From Chlamydiales bacterium (GTDB lineage: Bacteria > Chlamydiota > Chlamydiia > Chlamydiales > JAAKFR01), in the NCBI GenBank assembly GCA_022601445.1, contig JAJACP010000001.1:1-64000 (forward strand): a DNA stretch of 64,000 nt. Direction: 5' to 3'. This document shows, one piece after another, positions 46,636 to 56,151 of the stretch (position 1 is the first letter of the stretch; every line of letters starts with the position of its first letter). The notes under the pieces are model-generated. The model was not told the origin of the DNA and did not search any database. It worked only from the letters and a program-made list of their open reading frames with translations. The position numbers were made by a program, and so were the translations under genes.

Positions 46636-48093
46636 ATGGTCGAATCAAGAGAGCCAGAAGAGCATGTGAGCGCCGGAAATCTGATGGATTCACGCACCAG
46701 CCTCTTGGATGATGAGTTGAATGAGCGGCTGGAAGAGGCTTTTCACAAAACGACCTTCAATATTCATCTGCACGATGTAGCGAAAATTGCCAGCGAGTAC
46801 AACCCCATTGACCTGGCCTATGCAGCTTCACGACTTCCTCCTAATGCGCGTCCTGTTCTCTACGAAAATCTTCCTGATCTTCCTGCAAAAGTGAGCTTTT
46901 TGATCAACACGGATGGAGCGACACGCGTTGCGATTTTTCGCTCTCTAAGTGATGAGGAGGTGAAGCAGGTGATTGACAAAATGCCTGCCGATGAGGCGGT
47001 TTGGGTGCTCGATGATATTCCAGGTCGGCGCTATCGACGTGTGCTTGAGCTCATCGACACAAAAAAAGCGATGCAAATTCGTGAGCTGCAAAAACATAGT
47101 CGTAATAGTGCAGGAAGGTTGATGACCAACGAGTTTTTCGCTTTTCCCATGGAAACGACTGTTTCGGAGGCGGCCTCTTTCATTCGAGACAATCCGGGTA
47201 TCGATATGACGCGGCGGATCTTTGTGCTCGATCAAAAAGGGGAGCTACAAGGATTTGTCCCCGCTCGCAACTTGATTGTCAATCCGCCCCACTTACCTCT
47301 GCGGCAGGTGATGCGTGAGATCGAACATAGTGTCTATGCTGATACGACCCGCGAAGAGGTGGTTGACATTGTGGAGCGATATAAGATTCCCGCTCTTCCT
47401 GTTTTAAACGAAGAGAACCTGCTTGTAGGTGTTTTGACCTATGAGGACGTGGTGGAGGCGATTGAAGATATTGCTGATGAAACCATTGCCTGGATGGGGG
47501 GAACTGCCGAGGATGTGAGTGAATATGACCCTGTTTACAAGCGCTTTTTATCCAGGGCGCCCTGGCTTTTGGTGACGCTTTTTGCCGGTTTGATCAGCGC
47601 TGCTGTGATGTCGTATTATCAAGGAATTGAGGGAGAGCTTTTGGCGATCATCTTCTTTTTCATTCCGCTGATCAATGGAATGTCGGGAAATGTGGGTGTT
47701 CAGTGTAGTACGGTTTTGGTACGTAGTATGGCAATCGGTGTTCTTTCAGCGGGTAAGAAAGGAGAGGCGATTTCGAAAGAGTTTACCATTGGGACGATGA
47801 CGGGTGTTTTCTTTGGCTGTCTTTGCGGCATAATTGTCTATTTGCTCAGTGGTTATGAGATTGGAGAGTTTCATGGTAATCCTGTGCAGCTGGGGATCAC
47901 TGTTGCTGCTGGAGTCTTTGGAGCGTCGTTAACCGCGACCACTTTAGGCGTCACCTCACCTTTTTTCTTCGCTCGGATTGGAGTAGATCCCGCCCTTGCA
48001 TCGGGGCCCATCGTAACGGCTTTTAATGATATCATGTCCATGATTATGTTTTTTGTGATATCAGGATTTTTAAATAAGATGTTTTTTATTTAA
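46636..48093 (+). CDS. mgtE: magnesium transporter MgtE
   Basis: MgtE is a magnesium-gated magnesium channel. The 485-residue product has the N-terminal helical domain (DLAYAASRLPPNARPVLYENL), two CBS domains (GRLMTNEFFAFPMETTVSEA and RYKIPALPVLNEENLLVGVL), and a C-terminal membrane part with five hydrophobic segments including IPLINGMSGNVGVQCSTVLVRS, the pore motif. Acidic residues of the cytoplasmic sensor are present. Normal MgtE length is about 450; the first 30 residues are an extra polar stretch. It follows the TPR gene after 2 bases and is followed by a small membrane protein gene. Confidence 0.96.
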   Translation: MVESREPEEHVSAGNLMDSRTSLLDDELNERLEEAFHKTTFNIHLHDVAKIASEYNPIDLAYAASRLPPNARPVLYENLPDLPAKVSFLINTDGATRVAIFRSLSDEEVKQVIDKMPADEAVWVLDDIPGRRYRRVLELIDTKKAMQIRELQKHSRNSAGRLMTNEFFAFPMETTVSEAASFIRDNPGIDMTRRIFVLDQKGELQGFVPARNLIVNPPHLPLRQVMREIEHSVYADTTREEVVDIVERYKIPALPVLNEENLLVGVLTYEDVVEAIEDIADETIAWMGGTAEDVSEYDPVYKRFLSRAPWLLVTLFAGLISAAVMSYYQGIEGELLAIIFFFIPLINGMSGNVGVQCSTVLVRSMAIGVLSAGKKGEAISKEFTIGTMTGVFFGCLCGIIVYLLSGYEIGEFHGNPVQLGITVAAGVFGASLTATTLGVTSPFFFARIGVDPALASGPIVTAFNDIMSMIMFFVISGFLNKMFFI

Positions 48094-48108
48094 GGAGGCA
48101 CAACCAGC

Positions 48109-48402
48109 ATGCCGGGTTCAGAAGAAGATAAAAAATTACGACAAGCACAGGCGCGTGTTCGGAGAATGCGTCGCTTTTACTCCAATCTCGTGACGTTTGT
48201 TTTAATCAACTTACTCCTGATTGTCATTAATTTGATTGCGAGTCCAGAGAGTCTTTGGTTCTACTGGGTGACACTGATTTGGGGCTTTGTCTTGGTTGCT
48301 CAGGCGTTCAATACGTTTACGATTAAAGACCGTTTTCTTGGGGATGAGTGGGAAAAAAAGAAAGTCGACGAGCTTATGAAAAAAGACAAAAGGAAGAAGT
48401 AA
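48109..48402 (+). CDS. small 2TM-domain membrane protein
   Basis: This 97-residue protein has a charged N-terminus (EEDKKLRQAQARVRRMRRF), two hydrophobic helices (YSNLVTFVLINLLLIVINLI and FYWVTLIWGFVLVAQAFNTF) and a Lys-rich tail. This is the pattern of the 2TM domain family found as separate small proteins or at the N-terminus of some LytTR regulators. AAGGAGG lies upstream, 13 bases before the ATG. It is probably expressed with mgtE, 15 bases away. Confidence 0.75.
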   Translation: MPGSEEDKKLRQAQARVRRMRRFYSNLVTFVLINLLLIVINLIASPESLWFYWVTLIWGFVLVAQAFNTFTIKDRFLGDEWEKKKVDELMKKDKRKK

Positions 48403-48408
48403 GCCTTC

Positions 48409-49149
48409 CTATCTCTTAATAATAAAACATAAGCTGTCGTAAAAGTGCATCGACTCAATGTTTTTTTGGTAGTAAGTCAAGTCAATGGAGCGTGCTTTAG
48501 CAAAGCTTGCAAAACCTGTTTTGGCTCCGACGTAGTTGACATCATCGATCATCTCTTTCAAAAATTCGATTGCAGAACCTGTAGAGGATTTTGGAAAAGC
48601 CGTAGACCCGCCCCCTCCGTACTCAGTCCAATAAGAGGTGTGTAAATCTTCAATCACATAGATTCCACCACTCTTTAACGCAGGAAACAAGTGCACAAAG
48701 CTGGTGATCTGCTGGTTCATGGTATGGCCTCCATCATCAATGATCAGATCAAATGCACCGCCGGCCGACTGAAGAAATCGATGAAGCCCAGCACTACTTT
48801 CCTGATCAGCAACATGAAAGTGCGCCCTTTTGGGTGGAGGCCCCTTCCATTGCTCGATGTCGATGAAATGAAGCTCAGCATTTGGAAAGTAATTTTCCCA
48901 CAAAGTGACCGATTCCCCTTTGTAGATCCCAATCTCTAAGAATTTGATCGGCTTATTTTTTAGAGAAGAGAAGTATTTGGCGTAGACACGTGTGTAATTA
49001 TGCCCTTTTGAGCTTTTGTCAGTCCCTGCTTGGCATGCAAGCTGGTCGAGATATCTATACTCGGAATCATCAACACGTTCATAGCTAATTGCGGGTGGCA
49101 TGGACACGACACCCAAAAATACACAAAGTGGAACCAAAACTGTTTTCAT
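48409..49149 (-). CDS. class I SAM methyltransferase-like protein with signal peptide
   Basis: This 246-residue product has an apparent Sec signal (VLVPLCVFLGVVSMPPAIS, cleavage near 22-23) followed by a Rossmann methyltransferase domain. IKFLEIGIYKGESVTLWENY is motif I, LHFIDIEQW supplies the acidic motif II residue, FDLIIDDGGHTMNQQ and GGIYVIEDLHTSYW follow. The IDDGGH and EDLHTSYW segments are characteristic of the TylF/macrocin O-methyltransferase-like and CmcI-related group often tied to sugar methylation. A signal peptide is odd for a SAM enzyme. It stands alone on the minus strand, convergent with the 2TM gene. Confidence 0.75.
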   Translation of the reverse strand: MKTVLVPLCVFLGVVSMPPAISYERVDDSEYRYLDQLACQAGTDKSSKGHNYTRVYAKYFSSLKNKPIKFLEIGIYKGESVTLWENYFPNAELHFIDIEQWKGPPPKRAHFHVADQESSAGLHRFLQSAGGAFDLIIDDGGHTMNQQITSFVHLFPALKSGGIYVIEDLHTSYWTEYGGGGSTAFPKSSTGSAIEFLKEMIDDVNYVGAKTGFASFAKARSIDLTYYQKNIESMHFYDSLCFIIKR

Positions 49150-49214
49150 CTAGCATCTCCGGTAACGGAGAGATCGTACAGGATCAAATGTTTTTTGAGA
49201 AACCTAAACTAGGA

Positions 49215-52200
49215 TCACTTTTCCCAAGGGAAGGGAGAAGTTGTAGGAGGGGGCGCCGGCTCATCTCCGAATAGGTTCAAAACGCCCTCTAAGATCCCTC
49301 CTACAAGTCCACCGAGAGGTCCTGCTGTAGAGCGAGCAATGATCACGCCAATCCGTTTCGTCGCCGCGCTCCAATCTAGATCAAGATTATCGGTCGTCCC
49401 ACGCATCTTCACCTGGAACATGTCTTGTTTGGGCACGCCTGAGATTTTGAAGTACTCATAGAGAGTATTCGGGGCTATTCCCATGGTCATGCTGACCTGA
49501 TTGTTGAGTAAATTCACCGATCCCCACATGGCAATGTGCACTTTGTTGGCCAAAAGAGCATCAAATCGTTTGTAGGAGGCCACTCCATTGTTGAGACTCA
49601 TATAAATGGGCGTGAACCAGGCGTTCATATCGCCCTCAGGTGAGATCTCTTTAGCTTTTAAAAAGGTCATGAGACGTTGGATGTCACCTCCATTGCGTAC
49701 TTGAATCTGACCGATATCCACAATCGCTTGATCGATCTGCACGCCTTGCAGGGAGTAGGGGCGGATGGGGATCATGAAACCTTGTGGATCGAGATGCAAT
49801 TTCACGGGGTGCTCTGAGTGGGCGCCTGCAATCAGAAGGGGATTGATGTCGCGAATCAAGGTGTTATTTACAGCTTCGGTCAACGTGATCTCAGCATCGA
49901 CAGCATCGCGCAGATAAATGGCGTTGGGATGTAGAGTAATGGGCAAAATAGCCTTAAAATTCGAGGCTTTGATATCAACAGTGAGCGGACCTGTTAGCTG
50001 AGAAATAGTTCCATAGATGCGCGCATTCACAAGTTCCCCAAGAACGGCTTGTGCCAGGGCCCGGCTTTCCGGCTCCAGAGTGAAAATTTCTGTGATCTGT
50101 TTAACCGGAATTAAGTCTAAGCTGAGCTCTCCATCTAGAGCGAGTCCTTCGCGATTAAATTTCCCCTCGGGGAGCCAAAAGTTGAGCATTTTTCCCTTAA
50201 ATTCAAAGGCCGACCGTTTTGAATCCGGAATATTTTGGGCAAATAGCTTACCACTCACGAAGAGTTCAATGGCTTCAGAAAAATTGACCCCTTCGATGGA
50301 GCCGATCACATCATGCACAACCAAATACTCTTGTGTCTGCTCGTTGAGAAACGAGAGGGTGCCGAGTTTGAGCTCTCCAACAAAACCACTTTGACAGAGA
50401 AATTGACTCACTCCTTCAATTTGTGAGGTCGGACAGGTAAGCTCTTTGATCGAGAGCTCAACCACGGCTGGTTGGGTTAGTTGAAAAACGGGTGTATGGT
50501 CGGGGCGCAAACGGGTGACCAGAGCGTGGTAGCGCTCGGGAGTGAGCTGCCAACGGACAAACGCGGGATGGTTTTGCGCGACACTTAAAGTGCCATTAAC
50601 AGAGAAGGAAAAGGAAGCTTCTAGTCCTTCGGCTTTGGCCTCTACGTCAATTTGGCCGCGAGGATCCTGGGTGGGGGTGTAGCTTCCTTTGGCATCTAGG
50701 GTGGCAAAGGTACCAAAAAGAGAGGGTAGATCGACAACGTCGGGCATCAAAGGATTGAGAATAAGAAGAGGAAGGGCGTTGAGCTGACTGTCGAAGGTGT
50801 AGTTGGCGTTGGCTAAATCAAAAGATTCTTCTCGAATAAAGTCGGTGATCTCAAACTCTGCTTGAGATTTTTTGGAGTCGATCGTGACTGCTGCTTTACC
50901 CGAAATGGTGTTGGAAGGTCCATCTACATTCACATGGAAGCTGCCGTTGTTAAGAGTGAGTTCAGGAAATTGATCACCAAAGGGTAGTGCGCGTATATCC
51001 CCTTTGGCAACAAGCTCAATTTCGTTGATATCGAGTGTTTGTCCTCTTTCTCCAATTGTACCTACAAGATCAACGACGTAATAGGGAGTCGTGAGCTGGC
51101 CATTTAACGTGGGGATAGAGGCGCCATCCTCAGAAATTTGCGCGAGTCCGTCGAGTTGGAAATCGATTTTTGATCCCAAATACTGAGAAGACTTTCCAGT
51201 GAGTGTTTGTGCTCCCGTAAGGTCAAAATTTAAGGCGGAGGGCTCACCTTTTACTGTTCCCCTCATCTTTAGGCCCGGGGCCTGAAGATTGAGCTTGGTA
51301 TCCAGCTCTCCTTCTTTGTAGGTCCCCTCTGTCACAAGATCGAAAGAAGAGCCAAACAGCTGGCGGATTGTTTTTTCTGTAGCAGGCGAAACAAGCTGCA
51401 AAAGACTAACGGGAAATCCCTTGTAATCAGATTGGAAGTAGATAGCGCCCTGAGGTGTGATGGAAAGTGTCCCATTGAGTTTACTCGCTTCTTTTCCCTG
51501 GATTTCGCCTCGGTAGGCAATTTCCAGATTGTCATGAGCAATCACGTCGAAAGAAAAGTCATTCAAAGAGTAGCCACTCAAAGTTTTATGGCTGATCTCT
51601 GCCCGCTGAACAGTGCCCTTTGCTTGGAAAACAATCTCATGAAAATGGGGTTTTTTAAGATTGAGAGGGAAAATACCGGTTTCAATCTCTAACGACACTT
51701 CAGTGGGACTGGCTAGCGACCACTCTTCTTCTTGGCTTTCAGGAAGTAGAAAGTGAAAAAACTTGGGAGTAACGGTATAAGTGAGATGACTACCGGGAGT
51801 GAGGTAGAGTTTTTTCTCTTTTGTGACCCCTTCGAGCTCTCCTTTGAGATTTGTGGCATCGATTTTTCCTGCTACTGTAAGTGTCTCATCTAGCTCTTTG
51901 ATGAAGTCGAAAGTGAGGTTAAGCGTTCTTCCTAAGGCGTCAGTAAACAGATCGGATTGGGTAATTTGATCGAAAATTTCAACAGGAAAGTTCTCAATCT
52001 TTCCCATAATTTCTGTTTTTTCTTTAAATGAGACATCGACATTAAGCTTTCCACGCACCTCTCCCTCCTCTGTACGCGCATGGATGTGGTAGAGAGTCGG
52101 GTTCTGTTGTGTTTCGACTTGAATTTCGCTTAAAGTAATTGGGCTAGTTTTCGGAGAACGGATAACCACGGTGCCGTTGGTCACTGTGAGCTTGTTTTCA

Positions 52201-52622
52201 AATTGGGTCGGCACGATAATCTGCTTTTTGGAACTTTTTTTCCTTCCTTTACTTGGTTTGGACTCTTCTTGTTCTTTTTCTTTGATCAGAAAGTAAGGTT
52301 CAACCAGGTCGGTATTTCCAAGGGTTCTGCCCCCAAAAAGCAGGTAGAGGAGGCTTGTATCGGTATCTAGTGATGGAATGCTGACTCTTTTCTCACCATT
52401 TTTGTCTTCATAGAGAAGACTTTCAAGTCTCTGCTTCCCTAGCCAGCTGATGTGGAGTTTCTCAATTGAGAGAGTTCCTGAAGAGTAGGCATTAAATAGT
52501 GATACAGCTTTGTCTGTTCCCCATTGGGTGGAAAGAACTGAGGGCAAAACAGCAGCACATACAAGCAGAAGAACAATAAGTGAAATAAAAAGCCAAAGAA
52601 CAACTTTGAAAAAGCGACGCAT
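49215..52622 (-). CDS. AsmA/TamB-like envelope protein
   Basis: This 1135-residue protein has a single N-terminal membrane helix (VVLWLFISLIVLLLVCAAVL) and a very long, beta-strand-rich remainder with low Cys content. It has the AsmA-superfamily look: TLSIEKLHISWLGKQRLESL near the start, repeated TVSG/GTV-type strands, and a C-terminal region with a glycine-rich amphipathic end (GPLGGLVGGILEGVLNLF). AsmA-like proteins span the periplasm as lipid-conducting grooves between inner and outer membranes. It lies 1-2 bases after the brkB-like gene on the same strand. Confidence 0.75.
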   Translation of the reverse strand: MRRFFKVVLWLFISLIVLLLVCAAVLPSVLSTQWGTDKAVSLFNAYSSGTLSIEKLHISWLGKQRLESLLYEDKNGEKRVSIPSLDTDTSLLYLLFGGRTLGNTDLVEPYFLIKEKEQEESKPSKGRKKSSKKQIIVPTQFENKLTVTNGTVVIRSPKTSPITLSEIQVETQQNPTLYHIHARTEEGEVRGKLNVDVSFKEKTEIMGKIENFPVEIFDQITQSDLFTDALGRTLNLTFDFIKELDETLTVAGKIDATNLKGELEGVTKEKKLYLTPGSHLTYTVTPKFFHFLLPESQEEEWSLASPTEVSLEIETGIFPLNLKKPHFHEIVFQAKGTVQRAEISHKTLSGYSLNDFSFDVIAHDNLEIAYRGEIQGKEASKLNGTLSITPQGAIYFQSDYKGFPVSLLQLVSPATEKTIRQLFGSSFDLVTEGTYKEGELDTKLNLQAPGLKMRGTVKGEPSALNFDLTGAQTLTGKSSQYLGSKIDFQLDGLAQISEDGASIPTLNGQLTTPYYVVDLVGTIGERGQTLDINEIELVAKGDIRALPFGDQFPELTLNNGSFHVNVDGPSNTISGKAAVTIDSKKSQAEFEITDFIREESFDLANANYTFDSQLNALPLLILNPLMPDVVDLPSLFGTFATLDAKGSYTPTQDPRGQIDVEAKAEGLEASFSFSVNGTLSVAQNHPAFVRWQLTPERYHALVTRLRPDHTPVFQLTQPAVVELSIKELTCPTSQIEGVSQFLCQSGFVGELKLGTLSFLNEQTQEYLVVHDVIGSIEGVNFSEAIELFVSGKLFAQNIPDSKRSAFEFKGKMLNFWLPEGKFNREGLALDGELSLDLIPVKQITEIFTLEPESRALAQAVLGELVNARIYGTISQLTGPLTVDIKASNFKAILPITLHPNAIYLRDAVDAEITLTEAVNNTLIRDINPLLIAGAHSEHPVKLHLDPQGFMIPIRPYSLQGVQIDQAIVDIGQIQVRNGGDIQRLMTFLKAKEISPEGDMNAWFTPIYMSLNNGVASYKRFDALLANKVHIAMWGSVNLLNNQVSMTMGIAPNTLYEYFKISGVPKQDMFQVKMRGTTDNLDLDWSAATKRIGVIIARSTAGPLGGLVGGILEGVLNLFGDEPAPPPTTSPFPWEK

Positions 52623-52623
52623 C

Positions 52624-53937
52624 CTAAATATCTTTTAGGAGAACATTGCCCTCAGATTTCTCAAGTGCCTGACTGATCTTCTCTAAGTGATCGAGAATCG
52701 AGGCTAACACCCGAGAAGGTGGCAATGGTATCTCCTCCCCCCTCACATCAATCATATCAATGACGCGTTTTATTGTCAGTTGATCGACACCAGGGGATGG
52801 TGAAAAACCTGTCTCTTTGTCTTTATCTCTTTTAATTTCAGTTAGTAAGCCCGCTTCTGTTAATTGGGAAAGAAAGTGACTGGTAATGGGTAAAGAAATC
52901 GAGAGGTGATTGGAAATCTCTACATCGGTGAGCGGTGGAGAGTTTTGACAGAAATTCTTGATACATAAATGAATAACTTGTAGTGAGAGAATCACACGCA
53001 TGCGATGACATAAGTGAACATTTTCTGAGAGAAAATCAAAAGCCTTAACCTTTTGAAAGGCAAATGACATTTTGGCTCCAAGTAGGACGATCACCCAGCT
53101 GATATGAATCCATATCAGAAACAAGGGAAGAGCTGCAAATGTTCCGTAGATGGCATTGTATTTCGATACACCAACCTGAAAATAGAGAAAGACCCACTGA
53201 ATGACCTGGTAGATCAAGCCTGCGCTCACTCCGGCGCTGAGTGCGGGTAAAAAACGTACCCGTGTATTGGGCATGAAGATATAAAGAAAGGTGAGGAGAA
53301 GGCAAATCAAGACAACAGGAATTAGATTCAGAAGGGGCAGGATGAAGGGTTGAATGTGTCCAAAAAATCCAATCGAGGTGAGGGCTGTTAGAGCAGCAGT
53401 AAGATAGACCGTCACACCGCTCGATAGCAAAATAATCAAAGGGCAAAGCAGAAGCATGGAGAGATAATCGGTAAAACGGCGCATCAACGAGCGTCCCTTT
53501 TTCACTTCCCAAATGGTGTTTAGCACCTTTTCAATGTAAAGAAAGATCTTGACACCAGCCCATAACAAAATCACGATTCCAATCCCTGCAATGAGGCCTT
53601 GGTGGGCGGTTTCTAGTGAGCTTTTGGAAAAATCAAAGATTTTATTGATCACCTCTTTTTGATCGACAAACTGTGTCTGCAGCCATGTTTTGAGCGCGTG
53701 CTCTAGTGCAAACAGCTGGGCTAGGCCAATTAGAAGTGCGATAATGGGAACAATTCCGATCAGAGTGTAGTAGGTCAGAGAGGAGGCGCCTTGTTGAATC
53801 TGGCTTTTTGTAAACCCTTGGCTGATCAAGATCAAAATCCGCATCAAGCGCACTTTACGCCCCTTCCATTTCGGAAGAGATTCGAGATTGACTCTCCAGA
53901 TCTCTTTTTTTAGGTAATGACGCCAATCACGTTTCAT
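52624..53937 (-). CDS. YihY/BrkB-family membrane protein with C-terminal winged helix
   Basis: This 437-residue protein has six membrane segments (about 45-300) with family signatures QQGASSLTYYTLIGIVPI and YAIYGTFAALPLFLIWIHISW (near 250-275). The remaining 130 residues are soluble: LTDVEISNHLSISLPITSHFL and AGLLTEIKRDKDKETGF read as a winged-helix DNA-binding-like domain. BrkB-family function is unsettled; they were once linked to serum resistance and RNase BN. The start overlaps the end of the methyltransferase gene by 11 bases. It is followed by the AsmA-like gene. Confidence 0.85.
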   Translation of the reverse strand: MKRDWRHYLKKEIWRVNLESLPKWKGRKVRLMRILILISQGFTKSQIQQGASSLTYYTLIGIVPIIALLIGLAQLFALEHALKTWLQTQFVDQKEVINKIFDFSKSSLETAHQGLIAGIGIVILLWAGVKIFLYIEKVLNTIWEVKKGRSLMRRFTDYLSMLLLCPLIILLSSGVTVYLTAALTALTSIGFFGHIQPFILPLLNLIPVVLICLLLTFLYIFMPNTRVRFLPALSAGVSAGLIYQVIQWVFLYFQVGVSKYNAIYGTFAALPLFLIWIHISWVIVLLGAKMSFAFQKVKAFDFLSENVHLCHRMRVILSLQVIHLCIKNFCQNSPPLTDVEISNHLSISLPITSHFLSQLTEAGLLTEIKRDKDKETGFSPSPGVDQLTIKRVIDMIDVRGEEIPLPPSRVLASILDHLEKISQALEKSEGNVLLKDI

Positions 53938-54697
53938 CGCGTTTATCCTCGCATAGTCTAGCTTTAAAGGTCAAAAAGAGGGGAAACTCAGCTCGAGCGC
54001 GGTTTTCCATCTTGGCTGCCTTCCCCGTACTTATTTTGTCTGAGATCCACTCCTCAATCTGAATAATAGAAAAGCCAGCATCAGTTAGAAAACGACTGTA
54101 AGCTGAAAGAGGGCGGTGAAACGACCATGTGGTCGCTGAACGCTCTTTTTGACTAGGATGGGCTTGAATCGGAATCTTTAAAGGGCTTAGATAACGGTCG
54201 ATGCGTCTGTATTGTAGCTTTTTTGGAGCGTCGATTCCCCAGTGGGTTTGCCGAGGAATGCGAAAGCAGGGATGGTTGAGAACAATCACCAGCGTGCCTC
54301 CGGGCTGGAGGTGACGGGCAGCGTTTTGGAGTACGGCTTCTGGGTGTGCAACGTTTTGTAGAGCCAAAATGATTGTGGCATGGGTAAAGGAAAGATCCTT
54401 GATTGGCAAAGGTTTGCAGATATCTGCTTGGGTAAAGCTTTGGTGGGGCCGTTTTTTTTGTTTAGCTGTTTGAATCAGGGAGGGGGAGAGGTCGATGCCG
54501 TGATAGGTGATCCCTTTGGGAAGGTGGCCAGCTAAAACGCCCTGTCCACATGCCAAATCGAGTAGGCGCGCATCTGCTTTAAGCCCGAGCAACGGTATGA
54601 GTTTGGGTAGGATGACGTGTTTGTGGTAGTAGTGCCCCTCTTTGCCGACAAGCGAGCCGTACCATTTTTCCACGCTCTCCCAATCGGTTTTATCCAT
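53927..54697 (-). CDS. class I SAM-dependent methyltransferase
   Basis: This 256-residue cytoplasmic protein has the Methyltransf_11-type core: ARLLDLACGQGVLAGHLPKG (motif I), YHGIDLSPSLIQTAKQK (motif II), ILALQNVAHPEAVL and LQPGGTLVIVLNHP. The substrate is unknown. I start at MDKTDWESVEKWY, 1 base from the permease stop, because it matches the usual domain N-terminus; the frame continues 10 codons upstream. It is likely co-transcribed with the permease upstream and the YihY/AsmA genes downstream. Confidence 0.88.
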   Translation of the reverse strand: MDKTDWESVEKWYGSLVGKEGHYYHKHVILPKLIPLLGLKADARLLDLACGQGVLAGHLPKGITYHGIDLSPSLIQTAKQKKRPHQSFTQADICKPLPIKDLSFTHATIILALQNVAHPEAVLQNAARHLQPGGTLVIVLNHPCFRIPRQTHWGIDAPKKLQYRRIDRYLSPLKIPIQAHPSQKERSATTWSFHRPLSAYSRFLTDAGFSIIQIEEWISDKISTGKAAKMENRARAEFPLFLTFKARLCEDKRDET

Positions 54698-54698
54698 A

Positions 54699-56147
54699 TT
54701 AGTGGGTGCTTTTGTGAATCTCTTCACGGATTTCTTCTAAAACCTCAAGCTGCCAATGCGGCTTACGGAGCGCATAGAGAGTCAAGGGAACTGCCAGATT
54801 AACGGCAAAGCCAACAAAAATCAAGGTTTCATAGCGAGTCAAATCTGCGGTAAACACCGACAGAGGGGGAAGAAAGCTAATGGTAAGAGCAAAAAGAGCG
54901 CTCCCGATTCCGACAATACAAATGATCCACATCCCTACGTTTTTCAAAGGGACGCGATAGGCCCGGTGGACGTGAGGGCGGGTGTAACGAAGCACGATTC
55001 CCGCTATAAAAAGTAGCAAGTACATCACCAGATACATCTGCGCACTTAAGGCGCTCAAAAGCCAGTAAGAGGTGTTGATATTAGGCATATAGAGGAAGAT
55101 AAAGGCTGCAATCGAGACGACAATTGCTTGGAAGATCATAAGGTTTATAGGAGTGTAGTGTTTATTGACCTTGTGGAAAAGAGGAGGAAGGCAGCCATGC
55201 TCTGTTGTGACAAAGAGTCCTTTGGCTCCGGCGATTGCCCAAGCATTGAGCTCTCCAAGCGCACCTGCTGCGGTTAAAAGGGCGATAAGCGGAACCACCC
55301 AGCTTAGATTGTAGGCATCAAAGAAGAAATGAAACGTATCAAGTAGTCCCGAGACCAAGCTGATCTGTTCACGAGGGATGACAACTGCAATGGCAAGTGA
55401 ACCGAGAATTAAAATACCCAGTGTGAGCGTGGCGGCAATTAAAATAGCACGTGGATAGTTTTTTTGTGGGTTTTTCACTTCCCGGGCCAAGTTAGCATTG
55501 GCTTCCAATCCGCTTAAAGCGAGAAAAATTCCTGCTAGGAAGACTAGGTTCGAAGGGTGCGAGAGATCCGGAATCAGATCTGCAGCACGGAAGGGAATGG
55601 CAAGAGCGCCTCCTGTGCTGATCCAGTAGATGGCCATTCCAATCAAAATGATGCCCGGTAAAATAGCTCCAATGACAACACAGACAGTGCTAACAAGGGC
55701 AGAGGTTTTAATGCCCAAAAAGTTCAGAAGCGTCACCCCCCAAAATCCGATTAAAACCACCGCAATAATATAGATTTTATTAGAGGCAAGGGCGGGATCG
55801 ATAAATTGTGCGAAACTAGCAGCAATGAATGCCAACATTGCAGGGTACCAGGTCATGTTGTGAAACCACTGCATCCAAATGGCTAAAAATCCCCACCGCT
55901 CTCCAAGTGCTTCACGTACCCAAACATAAATTCCGCCTGCCTTGGGCCATCCCGAGGCAAGCTCTGCTGAGACAAGGGCGTAAGGCACCATGAAGCAGAG
56001 GGCTGAGATGCAGTAGAAAAAGATGGATCCCAGTCCATATTCTGCGGTTAGGGGGAGGTTGCGTAGGCTAACAACAACAGCCAAGCTGAGCATCGCCAGT
56101 ACAAAAACATTGAGCGTTCGACGGTGCTTAAGAGGGTGAGCAGCCAT
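54699..56147 (-). CDS. amino-acid permease/antiporter, APC superfamily
   Basis: This 482-residue protein has about 12 membrane segments. The GLGSIFFYCISALCFMVPYALVSAEL region, with PKAGGIYVWVREALG following (residues about 33-80), is the APC-superfamily core. FLALSGLEANANLAREVKNP and the later ATEHGCLPP-like VTTEHGCLPPLFHKVN are typical of glutamate/GABA and arginine/agmatine antiporter groups. Transported amino acid cannot be fixed. The start MAAHPLKHRR at 56147 lies 4 bases past the aldolase stop; the longer frame overlaps it. Pairing with the class I aldolase matches CT215-CT216 of Chlamydia trachomatis. Confidence 0.9.
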   Translation of the reverse strand: MAAHPLKHRRTLNVFVLAMLSLAVVVSLRNLPLTAEYGLGSIFFYCISALCFMVPYALVSAELASGWPKAGGIYVWVREALGERWGFLAIWMQWFHNMTWYPAMLAFIAASFAQFIDPALASNKIYIIAVVLIGFWGVTLLNFLGIKTSALVSTVCVVIGAILPGIILIGMAIYWISTGGALAIPFRAADLIPDLSHPSNLVFLAGIFLALSGLEANANLAREVKNPQKNYPRAILIAATLTLGILILGSLAIAVVIPREQISLVSGLLDTFHFFFDAYNLSWVVPLIALLTAAGALGELNAWAIAGAKGLFVTTEHGCLPPLFHKVNKHYTPINLMIFQAIVVSIAAFIFLYMPNINTSYWLLSALSAQMYLVMYLLLFIAGIVLRYTRPHVHRAYRVPLKNVGMWIICIVGIGSALFALTISFLPPLSVFTADLTRYETLIFVGFAVNLAVPLTLYALRKPHWQLEVLEEIREEIHKSTH

Positions 56148-56151
56148 GCAT

